Assembly: GCA_023417315.1 (NCBI GenBank)
Contig: JAEZFW010000060.1
Location: forward strand, 9,477-73,476
Source of the DNA: Pseudomonadota bacterium
GTDB lineage: Bacteria; Pseudomonadota; Gammaproteobacteria; Steroidobacterales; Steroidobacteraceae
DNA length: 64,000 bases
Direction of reading: 5' to 3'
Position numbers and translations under genes: made by a program. Under the pieces are notes generated by a model, which was not told where the DNA came from, made no database searches, and saw nothing but the letters and a program-made list of their open reading frames with translations. This document shows, piece by piece, positions 33,361 through 41,928 of the stretch (its first letter is position 1; each line of letters starts with the position of its first letter).

Positions 33361-35040
33361 ATGAGCGCGATCGCGACTCGCTTCTCGTCGATCTCGCAGA
33401 GTGCTGCCGAGCGAGCGTTCCCTAAGCTCAGCGCCGAACAGATCGCGCGCGTCGCTGCGCACGGGCATGTGCGCGCGATTCACGCGGGCGAGCTGCTCGT
33501 CGAAGCTGGCGACTCGATCGTACCGTTCTTCGTAGTGATCGCCGGCGAGATCGAAGTAGTGCGGCCCTGCGGGACGAGCGAGGAACTCGTCACGCTGCAC
33601 ACGGCCGGCGGCTTCACCGGAGAAGTGAACATGCTCTCCGGTCGGCGCGCCCTGGTGCGCGCTCGCGTGCGCACGGCGGGCGAGGTCATCGAGCTGACGC
33701 GAGAGCGTCTGCTGGCGCTCGTGCAGACCGATTCCGAGATCAGCGAGATTGTCATGCGCGCGTTCATCCTTCGCCGCGTGGCCTTGATTGCACGGGAGCT
33801 CGGCGATGCCGTGCTGATCGGTTCGCACCATTGCGCGGGCACATTACGCATCAAGGAGTTCCTGACTCGCAACAGCCACCCCTACGCCTACGTCGACCTC
33901 GATCATGAGAAAGACGTGCAGGGACTGCTCGATCGGTTCGAAGTTACACTCGACGACGTTCCGATTCTGATTTGCCGCGGCGAGCTCGTGCTGCGCAATC
34001 CGACGCCGCAACAGGTTGCCGAATGCCTCGGCTTCAACGAGTCGATCGATTCTGCTCTCACTAGAGATGTCGTCGTGGTCGGTGGCGGCCCAGCGGGACT
34101 CGCAGCCGCCGTCTATGCTGCATCGGAGGGACTCGACGTTCTCGTGTTGGAATCTAACGCACCGGGCGGGCAAGCAGGGTCGAGCTCGAAGATCGAAAAC
34201 TATCTGGGATTCCCCACCGGCATCTCCGGTCAGGCACTCGCGGGCCGCGCCTACACTCAAGCACAGAAGTTCGGTGCCTACGTGATGATCGCCAAGAGCG
34301 CCAGACGCCTGATCTGCGATAGACGGCCGCTCGCGATCGAGCTGGACGATGGTGAGCACGTGTCGGCAAAGACGATCGTGATCGCGACAGGTGCGCAGTA
34401 CCGCAAGCCGCAGCTTGCAAACCTTACCAAGTTCGAAGGCGTCGGTATCTACTACGGCGCCACATTCATGGAGGCACAGCTTTGCTCCGGCCAGGAAGTC
34501 GTCGTCGTTGGCGGTGGCAACTCGGCAGGGCAAGCGGCTGTGTATCTGGCCCAGACGGCGAAGCGCGTGGTCGTCGTCGTTCGTGCCAACGGACTCGCAC
34601 AAACGATGTCCCGCTATTTGATCCGACGCATCGAAGAGCATCCCACGATCGAGCTTCGAACGAGCACGGAGATCATCGAGCTCCAGGGCGCAAGTCGCCT
34701 CGAGCGAATCGTCTGGCTCGATAAGCAGACTGGCGAAACAGAGACGCGCGATATCGGACACGTCTTCATGATGACCGGCGCCACGCCAGGCACGAGTTGG
34801 CTCGAGAGCTGCCTGGTCTTGGACGAGAAGGGATTCATCAAGACGGGATCGGAATTGACGACGATCGATCTTACCGAGATGCAATGGCCGTTGGCGCGCG
34901 CGCCTTACTTGTTGGAAACGAGCTTGCCAGGCGTCTTCGCCGTCGGCGACGTGAGGGCCGGCAACGTGAAGCGCGTAGCCTCGGCGGTAGGTGAAGGCTC
35001 GATTGCGATCTCATTCGTGCACCGAGCACTACAGGAATAG
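33361..35040 (+). CDS. Fused cyclic nucleotide-binding / TrxR-like flavoprotein without CxxC
   Basis: A 559-residue protein with three parts. Residues about 20-140 form a cNMP-binding (CAP effector) domain (FVVIAGEIEVV, GGFTGEVNMLSG). Residues about 155-225 form a glutaredoxin-like fold (IKEFLTRNSHPYAYVDLD). Residues about 230-559 form a thioredoxin reductase-like flavoprotein: VVGGGPAGLAAAVYAASEG for FAD, IATGAQYRKP, VVVGGGNSAGQAAVYLA for NADPH and GVFAVGDVRAGN. The CxxC that reduces thioredoxin is absent; its position reads YYGATFMEAQLC. So it is a TrxR-like oxidoreductase, perhaps ligand-controlled, with unknown substrate. The ATG at 33361 starts the family alignment. A UBP zinc finger gene follows by 10 bases. 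Confidence 0.9.
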   Translation: MSAIATRFSSISQSAAERAFPKLSAEQIARVAAHGHVRAIHAGELLVEAGDSIVPFFVVIAGEIEVVRPCGTSEELVTLHTAGGFTGEVNMLSGRRALVRARVRTAGEVIELTRERLLALVQTDSEISEIVMRAFILRRVALIARELGDAVLIGSHHCAGTLRIKEFLTRNSHPYAYVDLDHEKDVQGLLDRFEVTLDDVPILICRGELVLRNPTPQQVAECLGFNESIDSALTRDVVVVGGGPAGLAAAVYAASEGLDVLVLESNAPGGQAGSSSKIENYLGFPTGISGQALAGRAYTQAQKFGAYVMIAKSARRLICDRRPLAIELDDGEHVSAKTIVIATGAQYRKPQLANLTKFEGVGIYYGATFMEAQLCSGQEVVVVGGGNSAGQAAVYLAQTAKRVVVVVRANGLAQTMSRYLIRRIEEHPTIELRTSTEIIELQGASRLERIVWLDKQTGETETRDIGHVFMMTGATPGTSWLESCLVLDEKGFIKTGSELTTIDLTEMQWPLARAPYLLETSLPGVFAVGDVRAGNVKRVASAVGEGSIAISFVHRALQE

Positions 35041-35050
35041 GAGCACCATC

Positions 35051-35320
35051 ATGTCGACTTCCGCGTGTGGGCATATCGAGGCAGTCTCGGCGATCAAGCA
35101 GCCGCAGGAACGTGCCTGCGCTGAGTGCACGAAAACAGGCGATCGCTGGGTTCACCTCCGAACGTGTCAAACGTGCGGCGTCACGTTGTGCTGCGACAGC
35201 TCCCCGAATCGTCATGCAAGCGCTCACGCGGATGCGAGCGGCCATCCTGTCATTGCATCGGCCGAAGCCGGCGAGCGTTGGCTGTATTGCTATCCGGACG
35301 ACGCTTTCGCGCGATACTGA
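35051..35320 (+). CDS. UBP-type zinc finger protein
   Basis: An 89-residue protein that is almost wholly one ZnF-UBP domain: ACGHIEAV, CAECTKTGDRWVHLRTCQTCG, VTLCCDSSPNRHASAH, GHPVIA and ERWLYCYPDD supply the Cys/His zinc ligands in family order. In eukaryotes this domain binds the C-terminal GG of ubiquitin; the bacterial role is unknown. ATG 35051 has AGGAG 8 bases upstream, and the 10-base gap to the flavoprotein gene suggests cotranslation and shared function. Confidence 0.9.
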   Translation: MSTSACGHIEAVSAIKQPQERACAECTKTGDRWVHLRTCQTCGVTLCCDSSPNRHASAHADASGHPVIASAEAGERWLYCYPDDAFARY

Positions 35321-35360
35321 CGCGCACGCTGCGATTCGTCATCGCGCTCCTGCGGAGCTG

Positions 35361-36044
35361 TCATGTAGAAGCGCGTGCGCGCTTGCTGGAACGCTTGCGC
35401 GATGAGTCTTTATGCGGAGATGCGGTCCGAACCGGCGCCTTCCGTTTCGAGGACTGAGGCACGATCGTTTCGCCACGCGCCAACATCTGCACGAGCGCGA
35501 GAATCTTGCGCTCTCGGCCCCGCTGGGTCTTCATGGCACTGACGCGAAAAGCGAGCGCAAACAGATTCATGCGATTCAACGTGCGAAAAGTCTTGCGGGC
35601 ACGAGAATCTGCTTCGATCGCAGCTCGCAGATCCGGCGGAATCGTCGCTGCGCTCGCCTCACGGATCGGCGCATACGCCTGATCCCATCGACCGTCCGCT
35701 CTCGCCGCATCAACGTGGCGCTGACCGTAGGGCGTCATGCGCCCCGCAGCGACTAAGCGGGCGACCCGGTCCCGATTGATCTGACTCCAAGCGCTCTTGA
35801 GCTTGCGTGGAGTCAATCGTTGCAGAAACGACATCTGGTCGAAACCTTTGCGCAAGCCGTCGATCCAGCCCCAGCAAAGAGCCACATCGACTGCTTCATC
35901 GGCGCTGATCGATGGGAGCCCTGATCCCTTCTTGTGAATCTTCAGCCACAACTCGTTCTCGCGATCGTGATTCGCGCGTAGCCATTGGTCGAAGGCCTCC
36001 CAATCGCGAAAGCTTCTGATCTTCTTTGGATCCGGAATCACCAT
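35361..36044 (-). CDS. YdeI/OmpD-associated family protein
   Basis: A 227-residue soluble protein of the YdeI-like (bacteriocin protection) family. The N-terminal domain shows PDPKKIRSFRDWEAFDQWL, ELWLKIHKKGSG and ALCWGWIDGLRKGFD; the next part KSAWSQINRDRVARLVAAGRMTPYGQ and the C-terminal helical domain DUF1801-like are typical. The last 30 residues are Lys/Arg/Ser-rich. ATG 36044 matches the usual MVIPDP start; the frame is open to 36083. Role in many bacteria unknown; linked to antimicrobial peptide tolerance in Salmonella. Confidence 0.85.
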   Translation of the reverse strand: MVIPDPKKIRSFRDWEAFDQWLRANHDRENELWLKIHKKGSGLPSISADEAVDVALCWGWIDGLRKGFDQMSFLQRLTPRKLKSAWSQINRDRVARLVAAGRMTPYGQRHVDAARADGRWDQAYAPIREASAATIPPDLRAAIEADSRARKTFRTLNRMNLFALAFRVSAMKTQRGRERKILALVQMLARGETIVPQSSKRKAPVRTASPHKDSSRKRSSKRARAST

Positions 36045-36134
36045 GACTGTCGAGCCTCTGAACGGCTTAGAGCCGTCGACCATGTAGTAAAGACACGATT
36101 CGCGAGCTGAGTTTTCGCTGCTGCCTGCGCAAAA

Positions 36135-36150
36135 ATGTGACCGCTCACAT
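36135..36150. promoter_or_regulatory. Palindromic operator candidate ATGTGA-N4-TCACAT
   Basis: A perfect 6-base inverted repeat with a CCGC spacer. It lies 91 bases upstream of the YdeI-like start and about 150 bases upstream of the xylanase -35. The half-sites equal those of Crp, but Crp uses a 6-base spacer, so another dimeric regulator is likelier. Confidence 0.45.
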
Positions 36151-36286
36151 GAAACATGCCCTTTTTAAGAAAAGTCGATTTACGAATTCAAAGACTCTGC
36201 GGAAAGTGGCTCGCGCTGTCATCGCGTCATTTTCTCGCTGAGTACCCGACCGCCTTTGTCGCTGTGCGTGCAGTGTGTTTCACCCA

Positions 36287-36315
36287 TTGACGTATCAATC
36301 GGTGAGTACGATAAG
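36287..36315 (+). promoter_or_regulatory. Sigma70-like promoter of the xylanase
   Basis: TTGACG (36287-36292) and GATAAG (36310-36315) are separated by 17 bases, matching five and four of six consensus positions. It predicts a leader of about 145 bases. The inverted repeat ATTGA-CGTA-TCAAT (36286-36299) covers the -35. Confidence 0.5.
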
Positions 36316-36410
36316 ACGCGCCCTGTCGCAATCATCTATTCACACGACAAGGTGCGAAGCTCGCACAGGAGGTGTTCGACGACCATCCGATCGCAACGTT
36401 GATTCAAGGG

Positions 36411-36440
36411 TGCAGGGGGGATTCGGTGATGCAGGGGGGA
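36411..36440 (+). repeat. Direct repeat TGCAGGGGGGA in the xylanase leader
   Basis: TGCAGGGGGGA occurs at 36411-36421 and 36430-36440, period 19 bases, 26 bases before the xylanase ATG. G-rich blocks of six could affect leader folding or bind a protein. Confidence 0.55.
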
Positions 36441-36465
36441 ATCTTGCATAACAGGAGTTCTTCAA

Positions 36466-37524
36466 ATGAAAAGGCGTCGATATGTTCGTGGTCCACTACT
36501 TGCAACTGTCTTGTCGATAACCGGTTTATTGGGCTTACTGCCCGGAGCGGCGAGCGCCCAGCAATGTTTAACGTCGAATCAAACAGGCACCAACAACGGC
36601 TACTACTATTCCTTCTGGAAGGATAGCGGGAACGTTACGTTCTGCTTGCAGAGCGGCGGCAGGTATACCTCTCAATGGAGCAACATCAACAACTGGGTCG
36701 GCGGTAAGGGTTGGAACCCAGGCGGCCGCCGTGCCGTCACATACTCAGGCACGTTCAGTCCTAACGGCAACGCGTATCTCACGCTCTATGGTTGGACTAC
36801 CAACCCGCTCGTCGAGTATTACATCGTCGACAACTGGGGCACCTATCGTCCGCCCGGTGGACAGGGCTTTATGGGCACTGTCACGAGCGACGGCGGTACG
36901 TACGACATCTATCGTACGCAGCGGGTGAACGCACCGTGCATCACCGGCAACAACTGCACGTTCTATCAGTATTGGAGCGTTCGGCAGCAGCGAAGAACGG
37001 GTGGCACGATCACCACAGGCAATCACTTCGATGCCTGGGCGTCTCGTGGGATGAACTTGGGCACGCACAACTACATGGTCATGGCTACCGAGGGCTATCA
37101 AAGCAGCGGTAGCTCCGACATCACGGTTGGTGGCACCAGTTCGTCATCGTCGAGCAGCAGTTCTTCGTCTTCGAGCGGCGGCGGCGGAAGCAGCACGATC
37201 GTCGTGCGCGCTCGGGGTACCACCGGAGGTGAGCAGATCAGTCTGCGCGTGAACAACCAGACGGTACAGAACTGGACGCTCGGCACGAGCATGCAGAACT
37301 ACACTGCGTCGACGTCCTTGAGCGGCGGCATCACTGTCCACTTCACGAATGACAGTGGTAACCGGGATGTCCAAGTGGATTACATCCAGGTGAACGGCCA
37401 GACGCGTCAGTCCGAGCAGCAGAGCTACAACACCGGACTGTATGCCAACGGCAGCTGTGGCGGCGGCTCCTACAGCGAGTGGATGCATTGCAACGGCGCC
37501 ATCGGGTACGGCAATACGCCGTAG
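36466..37524 (+). CDS. GH11 endo-1,4-beta-xylanase with CBM60-like module
   Basis: A 352-residue secreted enzyme that cuts xylan inside the chain. Signal peptide residues 1-31 end at GAASA. The GH11 jelly roll (about 32-220) has the nucleophile Glu117 in PLVEYYIVD and the acid/base Glu209 in ATEGYQSSG. A run of 13 Ser (225-237) plus Gly links to a C-terminal domain (about 244-352) with VVRARGTTGGEQISLRVNN and VDYIQVNG, the pattern of calcium-dependent CBM60/CBM36 xylan-binding modules. The Ser codons are mixed, so the tract is selected protein sequence. ATG 36466 has AGGAG 8 bases upstream. A 9-bp hairpin follows. Confidence 0.94.
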   Translation: MKRRRYVRGPLLATVLSITGLLGLLPGAASAQQCLTSNQTGTNNGYYYSFWKDSGNVTFCLQSGGRYTSQWSNINNWVGGKGWNPGGRRAVTYSGTFSPNGNAYLTLYGWTTNPLVEYYIVDNWGTYRPPGGQGFMGTVTSDGGTYDIYRTQRVNAPCITGNNCTFYQYWSVRQQRRTGGTITTGNHFDAWASRGMNLGTHNYMVMATEGYQSSGSSDITVGGTSSSSSSSSSSSSSGGGGSSTIVVRARGTTGGEQISLRVNNQTVQNWTLGTSMQNYTASTSLSGGITVHFTNDSGNRDVQVDYIQVNGQTRQSEQQSYNTGLYANGSCGGGSYSEWMHCNGAIGYGNTP

Positions 37525-37551
37525 CGTCGCGAGCAATCGAGGCATCGACCA

Positions 37552-37580
37552 GGGCGCGGAGTTTCCGTCCGCGCCCTCTT
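37552..37580 (+). terminator. Hairpin 3' of the xylanase
   Basis: GGGCGCGGA (37552-37560) and TCCGCGCCC (37568-37576) form a perfect GC-rich 9-bp stem with a 7-base loop, followed by TCTTCC. It is 28 bases after the stop. Confidence 0.7.
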
Positions 37581-37666
37581 CCACGAAGCAAGGACGTCTA
37601 CGCCATGCGAGCTACGATGTGCCCACCGGTTGCTGCTGAGGCTCATGCTGAGTCGAGACGACCACG

Positions 37667-38836
37667 ATGAATACATCGGCAATCGCGATCGGCCCAACTA
37701 AACAATCCGCGACCGCACGGCTGTTCAGCCGCCGCTTCGCCTTGAACTATCTCTCGACGTTGGCATTCATCGGGCTTTCGTTCTGGATCATCTCGAGCTT
37801 GAGCACCTTTCATCGCTCGATCTTGCAAGGGCAGTGGCAGCTCGGGATGATCGATGTCGACGCCGTCATCACCATACAAGGCGTGTTCGTCGCACTGATC
37901 GCGCTCTACGTCGTGATACTCGTGCCGTACTACGCTGCCTATCCTTGGATGCGGTCCAATGCTTTCACGTTCGTGCAAGGCACGTGGTTCGCACTGCGAC
38001 GAGACCGAACCCGAACGACCCAAGCACTTGCAGCGCGCGAGCACATGCATTTGCCTGTCCGCCTGAGGCTTTCGCCGACGGCCAAGCAGGCAGGATTGGC
38101 GCTGCTCCTCAAATTCTTCTTCGCGCCATTGATGATCAACTGGTGTCTCGAGCACATCGCCAACCTATCCGCCTCGCTCCTGCATCTCATCAGCAGCCTC
38201 GGTGACGGGCTTTCGGGACGCGCCCTGTTCGACTCGTCGTTCTTCTGGGCAAGCTTCCAGCTCATTCTATTCGTCGATACGCTGCTGTTTACGCTCGGCT
38301 ACATCATCGAGCTGCCCGCACTCGGTAACCGCATCCGCAGTGTCGACCCGACGTTCTTCGGTTGGTTCATCTGCCTCATCTGTTATCCGCCCTTCAACGA
38401 GTTCACCGGGCGATTCCTCCAGTGGCAGAGCAGCGACTTTCCGTACTTCGCGAACGACTTCGTTCACCTGAGCATCAACATTACGTTGCTGATCGCGCTT
38501 GCGATCTTTTCCTGGGCTTCCGTCTCGCTCGGCTTCAAGGCCAGCAATCTCACGAATCGCGGCATCGTGAAGCATGGGCCGTATGCATATGTCAGACACC
38601 CGGCCTATGCTGCGAAGAATCTCGTCTGGTGGCTCGGCGCTCTACCCACGTTGGGGATGACGCTCGCATCCGGTAGTTGGAAAGCGACCGCTTATGCCCT
38701 CCTCGCGCTGATTGGCTGGACCACGATCTATGCTTTGCGCGCCATCACCGAGGAGCGGCATCTGCTCATGCGGAACAATGGCTATGCGGAGTATGCGCGG
38801 CAAGTCCGGTGGCGATTCGTTCCGGGGATTTGGTAA
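37667..38836 (+). CDS. Membrane methyltransferase-like protein (ICMT/PEMT fold)
   Basis: A 389-residue polytopic protein with about nine membrane helices. The C-terminal quarter matches isoprenylcysteine carboxyl methyltransferase/phospholipid methyltransferases: GIVKHGPYAYVRHPAYAAKNL, and later ITEERHLLMRNNGYAEYARQVRWRFVP, which bind SAM in that family. The first 250 residues form an additional membrane region that I do not recognise. Substrate unknown; the methyl acceptor in bacteria may be an isoprenoid or lipid. Confidence 0.8.
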   Translation: MNTSAIAIGPTKQSATARLFSRRFALNYLSTLAFIGLSFWIISSLSTFHRSILQGQWQLGMIDVDAVITIQGVFVALIALYVVILVPYYAAYPWMRSNAFTFVQGTWFALRRDRTRTTQALAAREHMHLPVRLRLSPTAKQAGLALLLKFFFAPLMINWCLEHIANLSASLLHLISSLGDGLSGRALFDSSFFWASFQLILFVDTLLFTLGYIIELPALGNRIRSVDPTFFGWFICLICYPPFNEFTGRFLQWQSSDFPYFANDFVHLSINITLLIALAIFSWASVSLGFKASNLTNRGIVKHGPYAYVRHPAYAAKNLVWWLGALPTLGMTLASGSWKATAYALLALIGWTTIYALRAITEERHLLMRNNGYAEYARQVRWRFVPGIW

Positions 38837-38869
38837 GTATCTGCTGGCGCCGAATCACGGAGCTTGCGC

Positions 38870-39817
38870 GTGTCTAAGCGGGGTATAGCAGCAACGCTCG
38901 TCATCCTCCTTGCAGCAGCGGCATCGCTACTGCTGGTGAGCAGATCGAAGGCACCTGACGCGCGTGACAATCACCGCCCCACCGCTGCGGCTACCACGAG
39001 CGCTACGCCGTTTGGCAAAGCGAACTTGGAGTCCCGAGACAGTCGCGACGCATCGGGCTCAAGCAAGACAGTTCGCTCCGCGGACTCGACAATCCGCAGT
39101 GAGTACCAGCGCCTGAGTGAGCTCGAGCGAGCAGCTCTCCGCGGCGATACAAAGGCTCAGTTCAACCTGTCCACCGCGATGAGATACTGCGCAAGTGTGT
39201 TCGCCTACTCGCAAGAAGCTCTCGAGGAGATGGAGGATGCGCTGCGCCGTGAGCATCTGCTGCAGAGCCGAGCGGATTGCCAATACTTCGCCGACCGCGA
39301 GAAAGAGCTGATTGCAGCGGCATTCGAGTGGGAACACGAAGCGCTCGCGGCGGGTGATCCCGGCGCGCGCGCGATGCAAGTGTTCTTGCAAGCCGGCAAT
39401 GGGGATCTGCGAGGACAAGAGATGCAAGAGCAATTGCGCCCGCTACTGGCCTCCAACGACCCCTTTGTATTCGGCATCGTGTATCTGCTGAGCACATCGA
39501 GCGAGGGCCTCACCGCCGAGTCTGCCGCTTGGCATCTATTGGCGTGCGAACGCGAAGGCCCGCCGGATATCTGCACGCTCATGAATTCCACCATCGCGGA
39601 GGCCTGCAGCGGTGAGGTACGGTGCGGCAACACGAATCATGAAGTGGACGTCGCTCGCTATTATGAGCACGCACATCCAGGCCTGTTTGACGCGGCTCGG
39701 GCGCGCTATGAGGAGCTGAAGGATCGACTCGCACACGAGCGCTACGATGATATTGATCTGCCGATGAGCCCGTACCAATCAACGAGTCAAACATCGGACC
39801 AACCTTCGGGCGAATGA
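38870..39817 (+). CDS. Exported hypothetical protein
   Basis: A 315-residue protein with an N-terminal membrane helix or signal (RGIAATLVILLAAAASLLLV), a Ser/Ala/Thr-rich linker (25-70), and a helical, Cys-containing body (ALRGDTKAQFNLSTAMRYC, ADCQYFADREKELI, ACEREGPPDICTLM, EACSGEVRCGN). The ALRGDTKAQFNLS and AGDPGARAMQVFLQAGNGD segments recall Sel1-type helical repeats. I do not recognise a named family. GTG 38870 is preferred because GGAG lies 8 bases upstream; TTG 38864 is possible. Confidence 0.65.
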   Translation: MSKRGIAATLVILLAAAASLLLVSRSKAPDARDNHRPTAAATTSATPFGKANLESRDSRDASGSSKTVRSADSTIRSEYQRLSELERAALRGDTKAQFNLSTAMRYCASVFAYSQEALEEMEDALRREHLLQSRADCQYFADREKELIAAAFEWEHEALAAGDPGARAMQVFLQAGNGDLRGQEMQEQLRPLLASNDPFVFGIVYLLSTSSEGLTAESAAWHLLACEREGPPDICTLMNSTIAEACSGEVRCGNTNHEVDVARYYEHAHPGLFDAARARYEELKDRLAHERYDDIDLPMSPYQSTSQTSDQPSGE

Positions 39818-39883
39818 GCTGCTCGCCTGCCTCTGGAAGCCGAACCAGGCTACTATCTGCGTGTCTCACCGCGGCGCGTATCT

Positions 39884-40348
39884 ATGTATCTCCTATTCAA
39901 AGTCGTGCACATCTTCGGTGTCATCGCCTTCTTGGGGAACATCGCCACTGGATTGTTTTGGCACGGTCATGCCTGGCGCACGCGAGATCCCAAGCTGCTC
40001 GCGCATACGATGAGAGGCATCATCCGCGCCGATCGCCTATTCACCACGCCGGGCGTGCTCGTGATCATCGCCGGCGGCGTTGCCGCCGCTCACGCAGGGC
40101 GCATTCCGATGCTGAGCACCGGTTGGGTGCTATGGACGATCGTTCTCTTCATCCTGTCGGGTGCAATCTTCGGGATGCGCATCGCTCCGCTGCAACGACA
40201 ATTGCTCTCGCTTACTGACGCGCAGGGCGCTTTCGATGAAATGCGCTATGCGCAACTCGCCAAGCAATGGCGAGGCTGGGGGATGCTCGCGGTCGCGTTG
40301 CCCGTCGTGGGCGTCGTGTTGATGGTGCTCAAACCAGTCCTTGGATAA
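39884..40348 (+). CDS. DUF2269-family membrane protein
   Basis: A 154-residue protein with four membrane helices. The family pattern MYLLFKVVHIFGVIAFLGN at the start (a His in helix 1), GHAWRTRDPKLLAHTMRGIIRADRLFTTPG in the first loop and RWQL-type amphipathic end fit the predicted integral membrane family DUF2269. Conserved His residues have led to suggestions of heme or metal binding; no function is proven. The stop overlaps the upstream part of an open frame for the next gene, whose real start is 40413. Confidence 0.8.
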   Translation: MYLLFKVVHIFGVIAFLGNIATGLFWHGHAWRTRDPKLLAHTMRGIIRADRLFTTPGVLVIIAGGVAAAHAGRIPMLSTGWVLWTIVLFILSGAIFGMRIAPLQRQLLSLTDAQGAFDEMRYAQLAKQWRGWGMLAVALPVVGVVLMVLKPVLG

Positions 40349-40412
40349 GTGCCTCGCTTCCACGCTCGCACGGGGGATTGCTTTCGAAGGCATCGACACG
40401 TCAACCTTACGC

Positions 40413-41357
40413 ATGGCTTCAGGACTTGCAGCACTACTCGATGATGTCGCCGCGATTGCCCGACTCGCTGCGGCCTCTTTGGATGATGTAACCGCGGCGG
40501 CTGGCAAAGCCGGATCCAAGGCGATTGGCGTCGTGGTCGACGATGCCGCTGTGACGCCCGGCTATGCGATGGGCTTTACTCCCGAGCGTGAGCTACCCAT
40601 CGTCTGGAAAATCGCGCTGGGATCGCTGCGGAACAAGTTCTTCTTCCTACTGCCAGGCGCCTTGCTCCTCAGCGTTTTCGCCCCGTGGGCAGTCACGCCG
40701 ATTTTGATGCTCGGCGGCGCATACCTGTGCTTCGAAGCGACTGAAAAGATCCTCGAGGCGATCGGAAGGCTCACGGGCAAAGTCGAGAAGACGCCTCATG
40801 TCGAAGAGCTCGCCCTGAGCTCAGCCGAGGTCGAGGACAAGAAGGTCAAGGGCGCGATTCGCACAGACCTGATCCTTTCCGGCGAGATCATGGCCATCGC
40901 GCTCGCCACCGTCGCGGATCGTCCGTTCGCGATTCAGGCCGCCGCTCTCGCACTCGTGAGCCTCGGCATCACGATTGCTGTGTATGGCGTCGTGGGGTTC
41001 ATCGTCAAGATGGACGACATCGGTGTGCACCTCGCTCAACGCGACTCGAGCGTCGCGAATTCCTCGGGACGCGCCCTAGTGAAGGCAATGCCCCAGTTGA
41101 TGAAGGCGCTGAGCTTCATCGGCACCGCGGCGATGCTGTGGGTCGGCGGCGGAATCATCGTGCACGGTCTCGAGCATTTCGGCTTGAGCGCGATCCCGCA
41201 TGTCATCGAGCACCTTTCCGAACGCACCGAACAGGCTCCCCTGATCGGCGCCGCCGCCGGGTGGGTGACGTTTGCCGTGTCCTCTGCTGTCGTGGGTCTC
41301 ATCCTCGGCGGCATCATCGTCGCCATCGAGCATCTCGTCAGAAGGGGCAAGCATTGA
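40413..41357 (+). CDS. DUF808-family (YedI-like) membrane protein
   Basis: A 314-residue protein with about six membrane helices. The opening MASGLAALLDDVAAIARLAAASLDDV, the GVVVDDAAVTPGYAMGF motif and the HVEE(L) loop are characteristic of DUF808, a conserved proteobacterial family of unknown function related to E. coli YedI. I start at ATG 40413, where the family starts; the frame is open back to 40341. Confidence 0.9.
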   Translation: MASGLAALLDDVAAIARLAAASLDDVTAAAGKAGSKAIGVVVDDAAVTPGYAMGFTPERELPIVWKIALGSLRNKFFFLLPGALLLSVFAPWAVTPILMLGGAYLCFEATEKILEAIGRLTGKVEKTPHVEELALSSAEVEDKKVKGAIRTDLILSGEIMAIALATVADRPFAIQAAALALVSLGITIAVYGVVGFIVKMDDIGVHLAQRDSSVANSSGRALVKAMPQLMKALSFIGTAAMLWVGGGIIVHGLEHFGLSAIPHVIEHLSERTEQAPLIGAAAGWVTFAVSSAVVGLILGGIIVAIEHLVRRGKH

Positions 41358-41486
41358 TCGGCGATCGCGCGGAACTGAGCACGCGAACGCGCATTTTTTC
41401 CACCTCATATCCCATCAGTTCTTGTCTCACACCGATCATGACATTGATGCCTCCCCGACCACCCAACAGTCCTACCTGGTGAACCA

Positions 41487-41897
41487 ATGATCCGTTGCTT
41501 CTCATTTCTTGCATTCTTCGCTCTCAGCATGAGCGCAAGTGCAGACTCATCGAGCGCTGCGCGACATCAGGTCTTCGAGATACGAACCTATACGACAGCA
41601 CCCGGAAAACTCGACGCGCTCAATGCGCGTTTTCGCAATCACACGATGAAGTTCTTCGAGCGTCACGGTATGAAGAACATCGCGTACTTGACGCCTGAGG
41701 ACAGTCCTCGCTCCTCCGATACGTTGATTTATGTCCTCTCTCATGAAAGCCGAGAGGCGGCTAGGAAGAGCTGGGAAGCTTTCAATTCCGATCCGGAGTG
41801 GCGAAGGGTGAAAGCTGAAAGTGAGGCGGCTGGACCCATCGTCGTCAAAGTCGAGTCCGTCTTCGTCTCGGCGACCGACTACTCGCCCATGAAATAG
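41487..41897 (+). CDS. NIPSNAP-family protein, exported
   Basis: A 136-residue protein with a signal peptide (residues 1-18, FLAFFALSMSASA) and a NIPSNAP ferredoxin-like barrel: VFEIRTYTTAPGKLDALNARFR at the start of the domain and ESREAARKSWEAFNSDPEWRRVKAESE. The family occurs as secreted or mitochondrial proteins of unclear function. ATG 41487 follows a 130-base gap. Adjacent EamA and AGCS transporters lie in the same direction. Confidence 0.85.
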   Translation: MIRCFSFLAFFALSMSASADSSSAARHQVFEIRTYTTAPGKLDALNARFRNHTMKFFERHGMKNIAYLTPEDSPRSSDTLIYVLSHESREAARKSWEAFNSDPEWRRVKAESEAAGPIVVKVESVFVSATDYSPMK

Positions 41898-41928
41898 CTG
41901 CGGCGGACGCTACACGGGGCAGGTAAGA

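Larger units (their letters stand above)
36045..36465. other. Control region between YdeI-like gene and xylanase
   Basis: About 420 bases without a gene. It holds a 16-bp palindrome (36135-36150), a sigma70-like promoter toward the xylanase (36287-36315), an ATTGA-N4-TCAAT element over its -35, and a direct repeat TGCAGGGGGGA in the 5' leader (36411-36440). Confidence 0.55.

Noticed and set aside
36135..36150. Crp site upstream of the xylanase
   Set aside because: The half-sites fit Crp but the spacer is 4 bases rather than 6, so I list it only as an unassigned palindrome.
37138..37180. Microsatellite in the xylanase Ser run
   Set aside because: The Ser codons are mixed (TCG, TCA, AGC, AGT, TCT, TCC types), so it is a linker selected at protein level and not a slippage repeat.
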